From Prorocentrum cordatum (taxonomy: Eukaryota; Sar; Dinophyceae; Prorocentrales; Prorocentraceae): 64,000 nt of DNA. Shown here one piece after another: positions 54,301 through 63,290 of this stretch. The translations under genes were made by a program, and so were the position numbers. Position 1 is the first letter of the stretch; each line of letters begins with the position of its first letter. The notes under the pieces were generated by a model. It was not told the DNA's origin, did no database searches, and worked only from the letters and a program-made list of their open reading frames with translations. The stretch is from assembly GCA_963575745.1 (NCBI GenBank), contig CAUYUJ010009446.1, positions 125,646-189,645 of the forward strand, written 5' to 3'.

Positions 54301-57300
54301 GTCGTCGGTGTTCCCGTCGGGCCCGCCGCGTTTGCCTTTCTTGGAGGCTGCCAGGGCGGCTGTCAGGTTGTGGATGGTCTGGACGTTGTTGATGTGGGGT
54401 ATCGGCTTTGTGTGTGCTGTCTTGTTGTTGTAGTGCTTGACGACGCCTTCGATGTCGGTGTTGATGCCATTCTCGATGTTGCCGTAGTATCGAAGGGCAT
54501 GCTCCGCAATGGCTTGTGGCGTCGTGAGTGGAGCTCCGTCATCGTCTTGGCGTATTTTGGGAGTCGGAGTTCTCTTAGGTGTTCGGCCGCCGTATGTGAG
54601 TAAGGCCCTCACGTTTGCCCATTCCTTCCGCGGGGCATTCCCTGCGGCTGATAATATCATGTTGTCGGAGAAGCTCTCGAGGTGGGCGTCGCGGTCAAGG
54701 TCGAGGCGGATTCTGAGAATGCGGTCGGTGTCTTGGATGAAGCTCAAGTATGAGTCGAAAAGGTTCGTAGTGAAAGTGGTCGTGCCATCGGTATCGTCGT
54801 GGTGTGGAGCCGTGGTATGGTCGGGGTCCGTGTGGTTGATGAAGAGGATGGTCTTGATCATCAGCTGAGTGTATCCAGGGATGTCCATGAGGTGGATGAC
54901 GTCGTCGGGGGACGCTGATGCTGACTGGTTTGCAATGAGGTGCGCGGTGTATCGGATCCGTCTGCGTGACTTCTTGGAGCCAATGCCATTCCTTTTCACG
55001 ATGCGGATCGTCTTGATGAGGGTGCGTCGGAATCGAAGAAGAGCGTAGGAGGCCTCGGTGATGTAAGGCTTGCGGGGGGCATGATGCTGCTTCTTGAAGC
55101 TGGCGTAGGCTGCGTCCTTTATCTGATCGACGATGCTCTTGGTATGGTCGTTGAGGTTGGTCTCCCAGGGGGGATGTTGGATCTGCTGCAGGCGTCGTTG
55201 AAAGTCGTTCTTGGCTGTCTCGGAGTCGAGCTTAGCGGTGTCGAGCTTGGGCGTGCCGTGCTGGTAGGTGGTCTCGACTGTGTAGGCGAGGTTAGCCTTG
55301 ACAGGGAAGTGGTCGTTCTTTTGTGAGTGGTCGTGTTCTGTGTCGATACCGTACATTACGGACGTGTAGGAGATTGAGTCAAAAAGCTCGTGGCCAACCA
55401 CTATGTAGTCCAGTCTGTGTACGTCTTTGCCTGAGTCCCATGTATAGTGGTCCTGGCCTCCGCTTTTGAAGGTGTTCGCGGCTATGAGAGAGTTGCCTTG
55501 CAGGACCCTGTGGAAGCGTTCGCCGTTGTCGTCCTCCTTTTGCTTGAAGCCTTGATCGCCGATTGCCTGGCTGCATAAGCTGCCCGTTCGAGCGTTGGCA
55601 TCGATGAGGAAGATGTTGATATTGTGGTTAGACGTTGCGCACTCGATCATCTCCCAGAAGGTATCTTTTTCGTGTGGCTTAGCTCGAGAATGTGGTGCGT
55701 GGGCGACGCAGACTGTATTTCGAAATCCTGGGGCTTCTATCCTTACTACGAGATGCCGAGGGCTGTGCTCGATGACGGTGAACTGATCGGGGCGGAAGTA
55801 GAGGTCCTTGGCTCCTGCCTTTCCGTACGACTTGCTGGTGAGTATGTGGAGCTCGCAGCCGAGGTTGTACTGATCGTGCCCCCCTGATATGACGTGGTAG
55901 GCGTACGCACTCGTGCTGGTGATGTCGTTGCCGCTGCGAACTCCCCAGGGCGTGCGGGCTTCCTGGATGCCGATCAGGTGGAGGTCCTCCATGTACAGAT
56001 TGAGCATTGTCTTTCTAAGCTTGTGTATCTTTTCTTTGCGTCGTCGAGCGCCGTGGCCAGGTTCGCGCCCTGACTGGATGTTGTAGGTGGCGATGTTGAC
56101 ATCTATCTCGGTCGAGGTCTTCGTGGACTTGGTTGGTGTCGAGAGGTGAGCTGTCGTTGCCGTGGTGTCGATGCGTTGGGCCTTGAGCATCCCAGGTGAA
56201 AAGGATGGGTAAGCGTCCTTGGTGTGGTTGTCGGCGTCGAGTAAGAATTCCCAGCAGCGCTGAGGGGACGCGTTGAGTATGTTAGCCCATTCAGGTTGTG
56301 GGTGCGGGTAGTCCTCGATGCGGGCGTAGTTGGCTGCGGCGTCGGCAACTTCGTTCCAGGGGTTCATCTCATGGGCGTGGACGTGACACAGGTCGACATA
56401 TTCCTTGACGTGCGAGTACATGATCACCAGTAGCTGCACGAGGTGGGCGTCTCGGTTGGTAAAAGCCTCCATCCTGGCCAGTTGGATCGCTCCCAGCGAG
56501 TCGGAGTGGACCGATATCCTGTGGTTGATGTCCTTGTGGATGATGTAGGCGAGCGCCCAGATGAGCGCTGTGATCTCGCTGGATGTCGAGGTGGTCTCGT
56601 TGTCCGTGAGGTTTTGGATCTCCCCGAGGGTGGAGTCGCGGTGCTTGCCGACTATTGCGCCTTGAAAAGAGAAGCCTTCTTCGTCTTCACCGACGAGTAC
56701 AACTGACCATCCGTCTTGACCATGTTGGCGTGGGTGTTTGGAGCCGTCGGTATATAAGTGCAGGCGAGAATCTCGTAGGAGCTGTCGGTATGGGAATGTT
56801 CGCATCATGTAGTCTGAAACCTCGTTGTGGCATCGGTCGGTAAATTTAAAGGTCAGCCTGGGAGCCTGAAGTCGTCGAAGGTGCTGGAGTAAGGGCTCCT
56901 GCTCGTCGAAGTCGATGTGGTAGAGGATATTGTCGGTCTGCTGGTCGCGGGTATGGACCTCGCGCGAGAATCGAACATGCCGTACTGCCTCGTGGCTCTC
57001 CGCGTTCGGCAGGTCGGTCTGTTCGTGTGGAATCTGGGCAACTTCAAGGGAGTCAAAAATGGGAGGTTGTTGCCGGCAGGGAATTGATGTACATGGCCGG
57101 CTCGGTGAGTCACAAAATTGTCGGTCTCGATCGCCATCTTGGCCAAAATGGCTAGTGCGTCGATGCCTTGTTGGTGTCTCTGGTCGTTCTTGCCCCCCTC
57201 CTGTGTCGTCCTCACAAAGCGATGCATCCTCTCTAGGCGTGGGCGGTGGCGTCGTCATCGTCGGGATCGACCGTGACTGGGCTTCCGCTGGTGGAGGATG

Positions 57301-57603
57301 TGAGTCGACATGCTGCCGTCGAGGTTGGGTGGCAGTGGTTGGTCGTTCCGCTAGCGTATGTGGTTCTAGTGTGGGGTCTGTGTGAGACAGCCTTCTCGCG
57401 CTCCCCAAGCGAGAGGTAGAGGCCGAGGGGATGGTCCACGGTCCACTACTAGGCTGTTGTATGTTGGGCGGTGTGTGGATTTCCCACATGTCGCCGTGCT
57501 CGCACAGGTCTGGAGGTGCGCTCTCCCCATCGCGCATGCCTCTATTGGCTGATGAGAGGGTAGGTGAAACTTGTGAAGTGTCGCATGGTGAATCGTAGCT
57601 CAC
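51361..57603 (-). CDS. LINE D ORF2: RNase H-endonuclease-reverse transcriptase-zinc finger polyprotein (2080 aa)
   Basis: Domains in order. RNase H at about residues 280-430: LYTDGSK (first Asp), SSEITALIWALAY (Glu), VHSDSLGAI (Asp), HVHAHEMNPWNEVADAAA (His and last Asp), so all catalytic acids are present. EEP endonuclease at about 500-775: NIATYNIQSGR, LIGIQEART, FLIDANARTG, HRLDYIVVG, QKNDHFPV. Reverse transcriptase at about 1090-1470: AYRGILLNNTIGKI, LFLDLREAFHSV (motif A), TRPGVPYSDAAFN (B), FVDDLTDF (C), HRLLGTILTNG. C2H2 fingers at about 1690-1760: ICYECGI...HIGREH and CRICRQNFHSFAKLVKH. The 280-residue N-terminus is low in recognised motifs. This would nick target DNA, prime cDNA on it and remove RNA. 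RNase H before the endonuclease is unusual; most LINEs have it after the RT. No stop or frameshift. Confidence 0.93.
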   Translation of the reverse strand: MSYDSPCDTSQVSPTLSSANRGMRDGESAPPDLCEHGDMWEIHTPPNIQQPSSGPWTIPSASTSRLGSARRLSHTDPTLEPHTLAERPTTATQPRRQHVDSHPPPAEAQSRSIPTMTTPPPTPREDASLCEDDTGGGQERPETPTRHRRTSHFGQDGDRDRQFCDSPSRPCTSIPCRQQPPIFDSLEVAQIPHEQTDLPNAESHEAVRHVRFSREVHTRDQQTDNILYHIDFDEQEPLLQHLRRLQAPRLTFKFTDRCHNEVSDYMMRTFPYRQLLRDSRLHLYTDGSKHPRQHGQDGWSVVLVGEDEEGFSFQGAIVGKHRDSTLGEIQNLTDNETTSTSSEITALIWALAYIIHKDINHRISVHSDSLGAIQLARMEAFTNRDAHLVQLLVIMYSHVKEYVDLCHVHAHEMNPWNEVADAAANYARIEDYPHPQPEWANILNASPQRCWEFLLDADNHTKDAYPSFSPGMLKAQRIDTTATTAHLSTPTKSTKTSTEIDVNIATYNIQSGREPGHGARRRKEKIHKLRKTMLNLYMEDLHLIGIQEARTPWGVRSGNDITSTSAYAYHVISGGHDQYNLGCELHILTSKSYGKAGAKDLYFRPDQFTVIEHSPRHLVVRIEAPGFRNTVCVAHAPHSRAKPHEKDTFWEMIECATSNHNINIFLIDANARTGSLCSQAIGDQGFKQKEDDNGERFHRVLQGNSLIAANTFKSGGQDHYTWDSGKDVHRLDYIVVGHELFDSISYTSVMYGIDTEHDHSQKNDHFPVKANLAYTVETTYQHGTPKLDTAKLDSETAKNDFQRRLQQIQHPPWETNLNDHTKSIVDQIKDAAYASFKKQHHAPRKPYITEASYALLRFRRTLIKTIRIVKRNGIGSKKSRRRIRYTAHLIANQSASASPDDVIHLMDIPGYTQLMIKTILFINHTDPDHTTAPHHDDTDGTTTFTTNLFDSYLSFIQDTDRILRIRLDLDRDAHLESFSDNMILSAAGNAPRKEWANVRALLTYGGRTPKRTPTPKIRQDDDGAPLTTPQAIAEHALRYYGNIENGINTDIEGVVKHYNNKTAHTKPIPHINNVQTIHNLTAALAASKKGKRGGPDGNTDDMARAAPRQIARLLHPIMMKMQLMTTEPISAKGGFSTHFSKGQGQLHLQKAYRGILLNNTIGKINSKFLRGLFRDILPDLLMDTQCGAVPHKATDFITHTAYTFLDDCRAQARTGSILFLDLREAFHSVIREFMFQLPTQEDELEDVIDNIEIPICLLPSLRQRLRCPAHLNAHVDDSHLCALVADHHAANWMTAKGTDAYVIPRTSTRPGVPYSDAAFNMHFALVLQAIADDAEEAEDGESGHHIRPCDNPLFSTAPHQGGKLTNMSFVDDLTDFNSTTSHSDIIDITKTSAERLCRIAFTYGLKPHPDKTKVIISFNGTGSNVARSRLAQQNITSIQLSIMSISVQITDQHRLLGTILTNGSMGPEVQNRMRRTEASARALERQILRRRHLPRKTKIKYVHALSTASLTFNHHVWPALTQTDHQRISNAYSKPYRTAAGLPKTNSHLHHFTATEVVAYTGIPDFDHHQSAGRLRYLPRLLRHAPQQLLQLLDNQRRRKGSWTYMLFQDFDFLRTYLDDQRWPTTSKLDPDVFSWARTTPKHFTNSVNLAVTNYIRASKDHAHADKLTKVLRPDGPTGADTTPSRDNGACNFICYECGIVTKTKQGMAIHIGREHRRPDHPRNWASGTSCRICRQNFHSFAKLVKHLTTVARCRRSWHMWYLQGPALTEEEVAANQAIYATSIADNKRRGRPELYHHIPAHASDVTPLPSLDLSPSPPPFFPTVPELTPPPPAHHPRTPTRNKSIYYLTNTERHPNDLLDITDQRLCYKGMVMERVIMTFDDLYSLDHPSQHDALDSIHQHIRQGDFAGVMINLSPRTWIDLGDGDQHDRKAASSRTTTDPWGRVSLGGEAAERRLIANHHARIAIHTFHAAHVAEVPVLLAQSAAPAGPSLFWNTEMMLYATESLTTRRPTALDVTSSIYAIHYGLSQEHGNSLDDFVDSIVDHQPHHGDLQPQHQGDRQPHRERPLYGEGGEDTVQA

Positions 57604-57746
57604 CAGGGGCTCAAATAGTCGGCGCTTGACGTCGTCGGCGTAACCACTGCAGGAGTCGGAAGTGCCGTCGTTGCGCTGGTAGTCTTCTGGTGTGATGCTG
57701 GGCCGCTCCCCCTGGGCCAGTTGCCCCCCAGGGGGTGAGGGCCTCT

Positions 57747-60476
57747 TTAGTTTTTTGGTGAGTTGACCGCAGGGACTTCCTCGTCGTTGAGGAAGGTTGG
57801 CACTCGGTCTCCTGGGTCTGCGAAGCCGTCTCCGATGTCGCAGATACGGACTTTCTTGGGCATGGTCGCTCGTTTAGATGATCCGTTTTTTCGGAGGGCG
57901 GTGCGGGGCGGGGGGGCGGAGGAGGCGCGGTCGGGCGTGGCGAGGTGGAAGCGGGGTGGTGGTTGGATTGGCTGCGTCGGTGCGGTAGGGGATATGTCGG
58001 CCAGTGGAATGCGCACTGGGGTGGAGGGTGGTGGTGCGTCGTCATCGGAAGTGATGTCAATGAGAAGAGTAGTGGATGGGTGGTTGTGCTGAGTTGAGTC
58101 TGTCCTTCTGGTGCGTGGTGGTGGCGCCGAGCTGGGTCGGTCATTTTGCGGGTCGGGTGGGTGGAAGCCGATGGGCGTATGCTGCTCGGTGGGGATCGGC
58201 GTAAGCGAGGCGGGGGTGGGTAAAGGCGTAGGGACAGGGAAGGGATATGCGTCACTCGCAACAGGGGTTGGGCTGCAAAGGTCGTCGTCGTCGGCTGGGA
58301 TTGGGGTGTGCACGCTGGCGTCGTCGGCGTCGTGGCATGGGCGTCTCGCAGTGGGAGTGGCGGTTGGCATCGCAGGTGTCGGTCGAGGCGGAAGCGCGGG
58401 AATCGAAATCTGGCGGGGCATTCCTTCACAACGTGGTGGTGGTGTGCTGCTGCGCTGTCCGCTGTTGCTGGGCTGTCCTCCGCTGCTGCTGCCGCGGTTT
58501 CTGAGGTATAGTTGATAGCCCGAGTCATCAGAGGAAGACGGTGGGGTCAGCAGGTGGAGTGCCGCTTGAACCTGTTTGTCGATCTGTGCTTGTTCAGCAT
58601 CTGCTTGGGCTTGCAGTCGTGCGTCTTCCTCGTCTCGTTCTTGAAGTTGTGTGTCGAGCTCCCTGAGGATGTCCACGTCGATGCTGGTACCGTACTCGTA
58701 GGCCTTCTGTAGTTCGCAGTGCAGTCGCTCTCGTTCCTGTCTGTGTTGCTGAAGATGCTCCTGTAGTTGGAGTTGGTGCTGCTCCTGGAGTTCGTTCTCG
58801 AAGCGCTGCATGTCACGGGAAGTGCCTCGAAGCCTGTCGATCTCGCTGTTGTACTCGCTCTGAGCTGTCAAGGTGCGGTACTTCTGAGCCTGGATCTGTC
58901 CGAACTCCTCCAAGAGTAGTTCCTTAGCGTCCTGAAGCTGGTTCTGTTCAAGCCTCGCGATGTTGCTGATGTCCTGCTGTGCCTGAGCTTTCTCTGAGAG
59001 AAGACGTTGCTGTTGTTCGTGGCAGCGTTGTTGATGTTGTTGGACCATGATCTCGGCGTTCTCGTGTAGCTGATGTCTGAAGGTCTCTTCCTCTTGCTTC
59101 CTCTGATTGATGAAGGTGGCGAGGTGCGCTGACTCTTCCTCCTTGAGCTGGTAGCGCAGGTGGGCCTCCTTCTGCTGGTAGTGAGCGACGTTCTCCGTGA
59201 TGGATTCGCGAGCCTCTTGTCGGAGCCGCTCTTCGCGCTGTCGGAAGACTTGGATCTCGTCGTAGTACGACTGTCTCTGTTGGAGTTGTGCTTGCTGGAA
59301 TTGTTCCTGGCATTGTTGTAGATGTTGCGAGAGCTCGTGGATCTGCTCGGTCTGCAGTTGACGTTGTGCTTCTTGTTGATCGGATTCGGCACGTTCATGA
59401 TGGAGAAACGCCAGATGGTGTTGGTGTATTCCGTGGTTACGCTGCTGCTCGTCCACTCTCCTCGTCAGCACGTCAATGAGTTTCCGCAGGTCGCTGTTGT
59501 CGTTGGTGGTCGAAGCATGCGCTGGCTCATATACCGGTTGTCGGACTGGCGTTCGCTGTCTTCTCTCTGGATGTGGTGTCTTGCCCCTGATGCGTTGTCG
59601 CCCGTCATCTTCACCATCCCCGTCACAGCTGTCTTCGTAAAGTTCGGCGTGTTCTCGATGCTGCTTGGCCTCGGAGATGAGTGCCTTGAGGGATGCAATC
59701 TCGCCCTTGATTTCGTCGTGCTCCTTATTGAGGTCTTTGAGCTGGCTCTCGACGGTCTGCTGTCTCTGTATCCGTGACTCCACTTGGGATCTGTATTGTG
59801 CAATGCGCGCCGTCGGCGTGTCCAGCATGTGTATCATGGTCTTGACTATGGCTAGCTCCTCGATCAAGCGGGTCGGGTCGACTTGGGCTTGCCATGCACC
59901 GTGGACTTGGTCGGCGAGACGTGCCATCCGCGCCACCTTGGTGGCGTGCCAAACCCGACGTATGTCTGGGTCGTCGGGAGGAAGGGAAAAGCTTTCGTGT
60001 CCCTTGGCATCCGAGAGCAAGGCGGGCATTACCTTTTCGGTGACCTCCAACTGACGTTTCGTCAGCTTTGGTAACTGTCGGTGGTCGTTGGTGGAGTCTT
60101 CGGGGGCCTGGTGGCGTCTTCTTGAGTGGGCCCGCTTCGTTCTCGGTGTCGTGTAGTCGTACTTGTACTGCTGCTGATGCTGGGCGTCGTTGTGCTGCTG
60201 TCGATCCTCGTCGTGGTGGGAGGTGTGGTGGTGCTGGTTGTGCTGGTGCTGGTGCCGTGGCTGCTGCTGTCCATGCCCTCCATGGTGTCGGCGGTACGAG
60301 GATCCAGCTGCTGGTGTACTTGACCTCCATGGCCACGGCTTGGCCCCCACTGGATGGCCGTGAGACTTCGTATTGGTCGCCATCTTGCTGGTCTCGAAGT
60401 CCTGCAGCTCGTACTGCTGGTCGCTCTGGTACTTCTGCGCCGAGTGGTGGCTGGCCAGGGTGTCGGCGGCCCTCAA
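57747..60476 (-). CDS. LINE D ORF1 protein (909 aa, Gln-rich coiled coil)
   Basis: ATG 60476 to stop 57747, uninterrupted. Residues ~40-110 are His/Gln-rich and basic. A conserved-looking globular part follows (LTKRQLEVTEKVMPALLSDA, DIRRVWHATKVARMARLADQ). From about 220 to 640 a Gln/Glu/Arg-rich heptad-like region (VESQLKDLNKEHDEIKGEIA) predicts a long coiled coil. The C-terminal ~270 residues are Pro/Ser/Thr-rich and probably disordered. Position and coiled coil fit a LINE ORF1 that trimerises on RNA; no CCHC knuckle or RRM is seen. The start is the first ATG in frame after the SL-led leader. Confidence 0.85.
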   Translation of the reverse strand: MRAADTLASHHSAQKYQSDQQYELQDFETSKMATNTKSHGHPVGAKPWPWRSSTPAAGSSYRRHHGGHGQQQPRHQHQHNQHHHTSHHDEDRQQHNDAQHQQQYKYDYTTPRTKRAHSRRRHQAPEDSTNDHRQLPKLTKRQLEVTEKVMPALLSDAKGHESFSLPPDDPDIRRVWHATKVARMARLADQVHGAWQAQVDPTRLIEELAIVKTMIHMLDTPTARIAQYRSQVESRIQRQQTVESQLKDLNKEHDEIKGEIASLKALISEAKQHREHAELYEDSCDGDGEDDGRQRIRGKTPHPERRQRTPVRQPVYEPAHASTTNDNSDLRKLIDVLTRRVDEQQRNHGIHQHHLAFLHHERAESDQQEAQRQLQTEQIHELSQHLQQCQEQFQQAQLQQRQSYYDEIQVFRQREERLRQEARESITENVAHYQQKEAHLRYQLKEEESAHLATFINQRKQEEETFRHQLHENAEIMVQQHQQRCHEQQQRLLSEKAQAQQDISNIARLEQNQLQDAKELLLEEFGQIQAQKYRTLTAQSEYNSEIDRLRGTSRDMQRFENELQEQHQLQLQEHLQQHRQERERLHCELQKAYEYGTSIDVDILRELDTQLQERDEEDARLQAQADAEQAQIDKQVQAALHLLTPPSSSDDSGYQLYLRNRGSSSGGQPSNSGQRSSTPPPRCEGMPRQISIPALPPRPTPAMPTATPTARRPCHDADDASVHTPIPADDDDLCSPTPVASDAYPFPVPTPLPTPASLTPIPTEQHTPIGFHPPDPQNDRPSSAPPPRTRRTDSTQHNHPSTTLLIDITSDDDAPPPSTPVRIPLADISPTAPTQPIQPPPRFHLATPDRASSAPPPRTALRKNGSSKRATMPKKVRICDIGDGFADPGDRVPTFLNDEEVPAVNSPKN

Positions 60477-60750
60477 GACGCGCAGGAGGGCCCGCGCCGA
60501 AGCCCGGCGCTCCCTCTGCCGCCTGTGCCAGGCGGGCTCGGGCGTCGGGCCTCTCCTGGGCGCGCCGAGGCGCGCGGCAGCCGCCAGGCGGGGGGCCAGG
60601 GCGCGGCAGCGGGCGGCGTATCGCCGATCCGCGGCGCGCGGAGCCCGGCCTCGCGATCGGCCTGCGAGGCGGGATCGATCGGGCGGCTGGCGCCGATCGA
60701 CCCTGACCGAGCGATCGGTCGCAGGCCCAGATCGCCAGAGGCCAAATGGG

Positions 60751-60772
60751 CTTGAGCCAAAATGGCTACGGA
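60751..60772 (-). other. DinoSL spliced-leader relic (exact, 22/22) at the LINE D 5' terminus
   Basis: The reverse complement is T + CCGTAGCCATTTTGGCTCAA + G. Its first base is the first base of LINE D, because the next base outside (60773) starts the target-site duplication. A weak second SL-like string (CCCATTTGGCCTCTGG) follows immediately on the minus strand and could be an older, eroded relic. Confidence 0.95.
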
Positions 60773-60784
60773 CAACTCGGTTCT
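60773..60784. repeat. target-site duplication of LINE D, right copy
   Basis: CAACTCGGTTCT, identical to 50972-50983, immediately next to the first base of the DinoSL. Confidence 0.9.
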
Positions 60785-63200
60785 CTCCCTCCTCGTAACC
60801 TCCACTTTGTCCCTGGGGTCCCCGAGGCCATCCTGAAACAACAGATGAATCAGATCGAACGTTCTCTCCGATCCCCCACCACCTGTCGCTCGTTCACTAT
60901 TGGCGACTTAAACTACTTCGAGACGGGAGAAGCCAGACTTTCAGCGCGCGATGGAGAGGAACGCCCCACCCACAGCAGATCGGCAGAAGCATTCTCTGAG
61001 CGGTTCCGCGAGCACGGCGAGATCACTCAGGCGGGATTTAGATTTCAAGCCAAGCCAGCAAATTCCTTCACGCTGGCCAGGATTGATCGCATCTACTCGA
61101 GCACCCCGGCAGCCGACCTCCTCGACCTCTCTCTTCAAAGTGGCGCCGAATTGATTGTCCAGGACTGCCGGAGGCCCTCAGATCACGCGCCCGTCTTCCT
61201 CTACCTCAACCCCCTGAGTGAGCGCCCCGACAATCCGATCGCCCCGAGGTGGATCGCCCGACGTGTTCGATATCGAGAAGCCCTGAACGAACACCCTCGA
61301 TCCGTCGAGCTGGCCGACCCCTTCCCTGAAAGGTTCTTGGACATCAAATCCTGGATGCGGCGCGCGGCCGAACGCACTCGGATGGCGGTTGTTTCCTTGG
61401 GGGCTCGAACGGGCGCTTAGAAGGTTTCTTGTTGTGCGAAGCTGCTAAGATCTTCTCGGGCGGGACTAACACGCGCGTGTAGGCAGGCCGTCAAGGTTTG
61501 CCCCTTCCTGGAGCGCTCCTACGATTTGGACCTCGAGCTGTGGGCGGGCGCCCGCGGATTCCATGCGCACCTGGCATGATATAGAACTCTACTCGCTTTC
61601 GCGTCTGCGTTTCAAGTCTGGCTATTCGCAGCGCTGGCCGCATATGGTCTGCCAGATACCATTATCAAAGCATTGGAGGCACTGTATAGTAATGTGGTCT
61701 GTCTGATATTCATAGGTGCTATGCAAGCAGTTCCATGCATTCAATGCTGGTCGAGGGATTCGGCAAGGATGTCCCCTTAGTGGTCCCCGATGGGCCATTG
61801 CTATGGACCCCCTACTTCTGGCGCCTGACCATCTCCAACCTCGGTGTCCTTATGTTCCTTCTGCGTTTGCTGATGATCTCTGGGTGGCCGCTTTCAGTCT
61901 CTATGATACCCTACCGCATGTTATACATGCTACTCGTGAACATGGTTCTATGTCTGGTCTCTCTGTGAACCTCAAGTGCATGATCATGACGTTTAAGCAC
62001 GTGCCCCGAGAGCGGATCCAGAGTCTATTTCTCGAGCGCGGCCTCGACGTCAGTGAATCCCCGATCGCTGAGCAGGCCACCTCCCGTGGGATCCCCGTGG
62101 GAGCGGGTGCGAGAGAGAGAGAGAGAGTTGCCTGGAGTAAGGTCAGCGGGAAGATGGGGAGGATGGTTAACGAGGTGAAATGTTTTGGGCAGGGTCTGAC
62201 CACGTCCACTGTTGCATTCAATCGTTATTGTGTCCCGATTGCATCACGCGTTGCCCAATTCTACTCCATCATCAGAAAGGCCAAGCTCAATGAAAAGAAG
62301 AACTACCAGCTTCTCACCCATTGCCCTGGGCACGCATTCCCGCCAGCATCCATAAAGAGGTTGACCGAGCTCGGGCATCCTGTTGTTTGTCGTTGCCTGG
62401 AAGTGGTTTCCAAGGCGACTATGATTCGTGCTGCGCACGCCTCCGAGTCCTTCCAGAATATGTTGCATACGTGCCGCGGGAACCTGAACAGTGACTACGG
62501 TAACCTTACTTGGAAATGAAGCCATTATCTCAATGATTCGTTTTTGTTGTTCAGGCGTATATGGTTCATCCCCAGTTTCTTGTGGATCTTCCCATCCCCG
62601 ACGACGCCCCCACTAAGCAGATCCAACGGGAAGCCACCAAATACATCCAGGAAGATACCCGAACATGCAATATAACCAGCGTGTTCGAACGTAGTTTTCG
62701 TAAGCTCCTAGGACCTGTCTCGGTTGATGAAGTATTCAACACCTGGTTGCGCAGTGGCCTGCTTAAGAGAGCCAAGCTTCCGACCTTCGTCATTTCCAGC
62801 GTCGCCAAGGCGATTTTCAATGGGTGGAGCACGACCCGCCGATATCGCCAGGCAGGGGGGAGATGTGTCTGGGGATGTGGTGGTGGAGGTGACAACATGT
62901 TGCATGATGCTTGCTGCTCGCCCGTGGTGCCCACCATCCGTCGTGCCCGGCATTACCTACCTCTGGGCGGGGGATCTGAGCCTCTCGCTGTCATTTTCCC
63001 ATCGCGCTTTGTGTTTTCCTCCATTCAATCGCCCCCCTCTCATTATGTCGCTGTGGATCTCATTCGCTATGGTTTCCAATCCTGCCGTGCCTCGCATGTC
63101 TCCGCCCGTCGTGCCGCCCGCCTCATTCTAGCCCGTTTCAGGTGCCCTGCCCGTCGCTCCGGGCAGGTCCGCGCGCCCTGTCAGGGAAGAATTCGGTCGC
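60785..63200 (+). pseudogene. LINE B endonuclease C-half, reverse transcriptase and C-terminus
   Basis: Endonuclease: RNLHFVPGVPEAILKQQMNQ, SFTIGDLNYFETG (GDxN, about 60897), TLARIDRIYSS and DHAPVFLYL, to TAG near 61420. RT motif A is eroded (LLAFASAFQVWLF, about 61590). Motif B is GIRQGCPLSGPRWAIAMDPL and motif C AFADDLWVA (frame 61716-62519, about 61870). The C-terminal frame 62561-63190 has FNGWSTTRRYRQAGGRCVWG and a His/Cys cluster (CGGGGDNMLHDACC). Frame breaks fall near 61420-61716 and 62520. Inactive. Confidence 0.82.
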
Positions 63201-63212
63201 TCAAGGGGTGCG

Positions 63213-63290
63213 ATTCCTCCTTCTCTCCTTCATCTTCTTCCTCCTCCTCCTCCTCCTCTTCCTCCTCCTCCGCCTCCTCCTCTTCCCTCG
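63213..63290. repeat. TCC-rich tract before exon 6
   Basis: (TCC)n with TTC variants. It borders the 3' end of LINE B and lies 38 bp upstream of the exon 6 acceptor, so it may double as the polypyrimidine tract. Confidence 0.9.

Larger units (their letters stand above)
50984..60772 (-). mobile_element. LINE D: complete non-LTR retrotransposon, 9.8 kb, with DinoSL 5' end and 12-bp TSD
   Basis: On the minus strand: DinoSL (60772-60751), 5' UTR of ~274 nt, ORF1 (60476-57747, 909 aa), 143-nt spacer, ORF2 (57603-51361, 2080 aa), 3' UTR of ~377 nt ending in GAGCGAAGCGAAGCGA. It is flanked by CAACTCGGTTCT on both sides. Two long intact ORFs, exact termini and an intact TSD indicate recent insertion; it may be active. 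It lies antisense in MoxR intron 5, inside LINE B. GC is lower than in the flanking LINEs, a sign of a different family. Confidence 0.93.
50360..63212 (+). mobile_element. LINE B: degenerate LINE split by LINE D (50360-50983 and 60773-63212)
   Basis: The left part carries the SL relic, a short ORF1-like start (MDATSIQAIVSQAIASSMSA at 50526) and the first half of an endonuclease (GKGGVVASVAKALLEKFSRV, about 50887). The right part resumes in the same domain (RNLHFVPGVPEAILKQQMNQ, about 60797), followed by RT and a C-terminal region. Removing LINE D and one copy of CAACTCGGTTCT restores endonuclease continuity apart from a frame slip. The element ends at about 63212 in a TCC tract. Same general family as LINE A but diverged; several frame breaks make it inactive. 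Confidence 0.85.

Noticed and set aside
57131-57155. SL-like palindrome GCCATCTTGGCCAAAATGGC
   Set aside because: It is codons of LINE D ORF2 (HFGQDGD region) and the match is limited to CCATTTTGG-C; no terminus is present.
60735-60751. Second, tandem SL relic inside LINE D (CCCATTTGGCCTCTGG)
   Set aside because: The match is poor and needs a gap; recorded as a possibility only.
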